Positions 5,579 through 8,903 of a stretch of DNA of 8,903 nt are shown here, piece by piece. The translations under genes and the position numbers were made by a program. The stretch covers positions 1 to 8,903 of the forward strand of contig USBP01000043.1 of NCBI GenBank assembly GCA_900552985.1. The letters run 5' to 3'. The stretch comes from an uncultured Oscillospiraceae bacterium (lineage in GTDB: Bacteria > Bacillota > Clostridia > Oscillospirales > Acutalibacteraceae). The first letter of the stretch is position 1; the number at the start of each line of letters is the position of its first letter. The notes below the pieces were generated by a model. That model saw only the letters and a list, made by a program, of their open reading frames with translations, did no database searches and had not been told where the DNA came from.

Positions 5579-8903
<3,325 letters not shown>

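Overview
The window looks like chromosomal DNA of a GC-rich Firmicute, most likely a Clostridia member of the Oscillospiraceae/Ruminococcaceae type. The basis is the infC-rpmI-rplT-SpoU methyltransferase order, strong GGAGG ribosome-binding sites, textbook sigma-A promoters and a Clostridia-style infC leader with a terminator hairpin. This is an inference from gene order and signals; no database search was possible. The DNA is gene-dense and mostly housekeeping or metabolic. I found no CRISPR array, insertion sequence, phage gene, tRNA or rRNA.

Left part (1-1962, minus strand). A perfect -35/-10 promoter (1934-1962) drives a leader of about 195 nt and then infC (translation initiation factor IF3), rpmI (L35) and rplT (L20). 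After rplT comes an intrinsic terminator, followed at once by a SpoU/TrmH-family RNA 2'-O-methyltransferase gene that runs off the left edge. The leader carries a perfect 8-bp terminator hairpin with a U-rich tail well before infC. This fits the L20-controlled attenuation known for this operon in Firmicutes. infC appears to start at an AUU codon.

Centre (about 2040-5430, plus strand). Divergent from infC is a gene for a membrane-anchored serine alpha/beta hydrolase, with its own promoter and a palindrome just upstream of it. Next come an ABC-2 type ATPase and a six-helix permease, overlapping by 20 nt, which together form one exporter-like transporter. A strong GC hairpin follows, and directly behind it lies a gene for a metal-dependent cyclase/kynurenine-formamidase-family hydrolase.

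Right part (about 5500-8903, plus strand). A strong promoter drives a short initiating sugar-phosphate transferase (polyprenyl-phosphate phosphoglycosyltransferase) that stands without other glycan genes in view. After a region with overlapping hairpins comes a large GH2 beta-galactosidase of the LacZ type, with all main catalytic residues present; it is cut by the right edge after 859 codons.

The three parts do not appear to form one pathway. I see no convincing undescribed multi-gene system. The points most worth a second look are the infC leader and AUU start, the two genes lying immediately behind terminator-like hairpins, the candidate operators, and the solitary initiating transferase.
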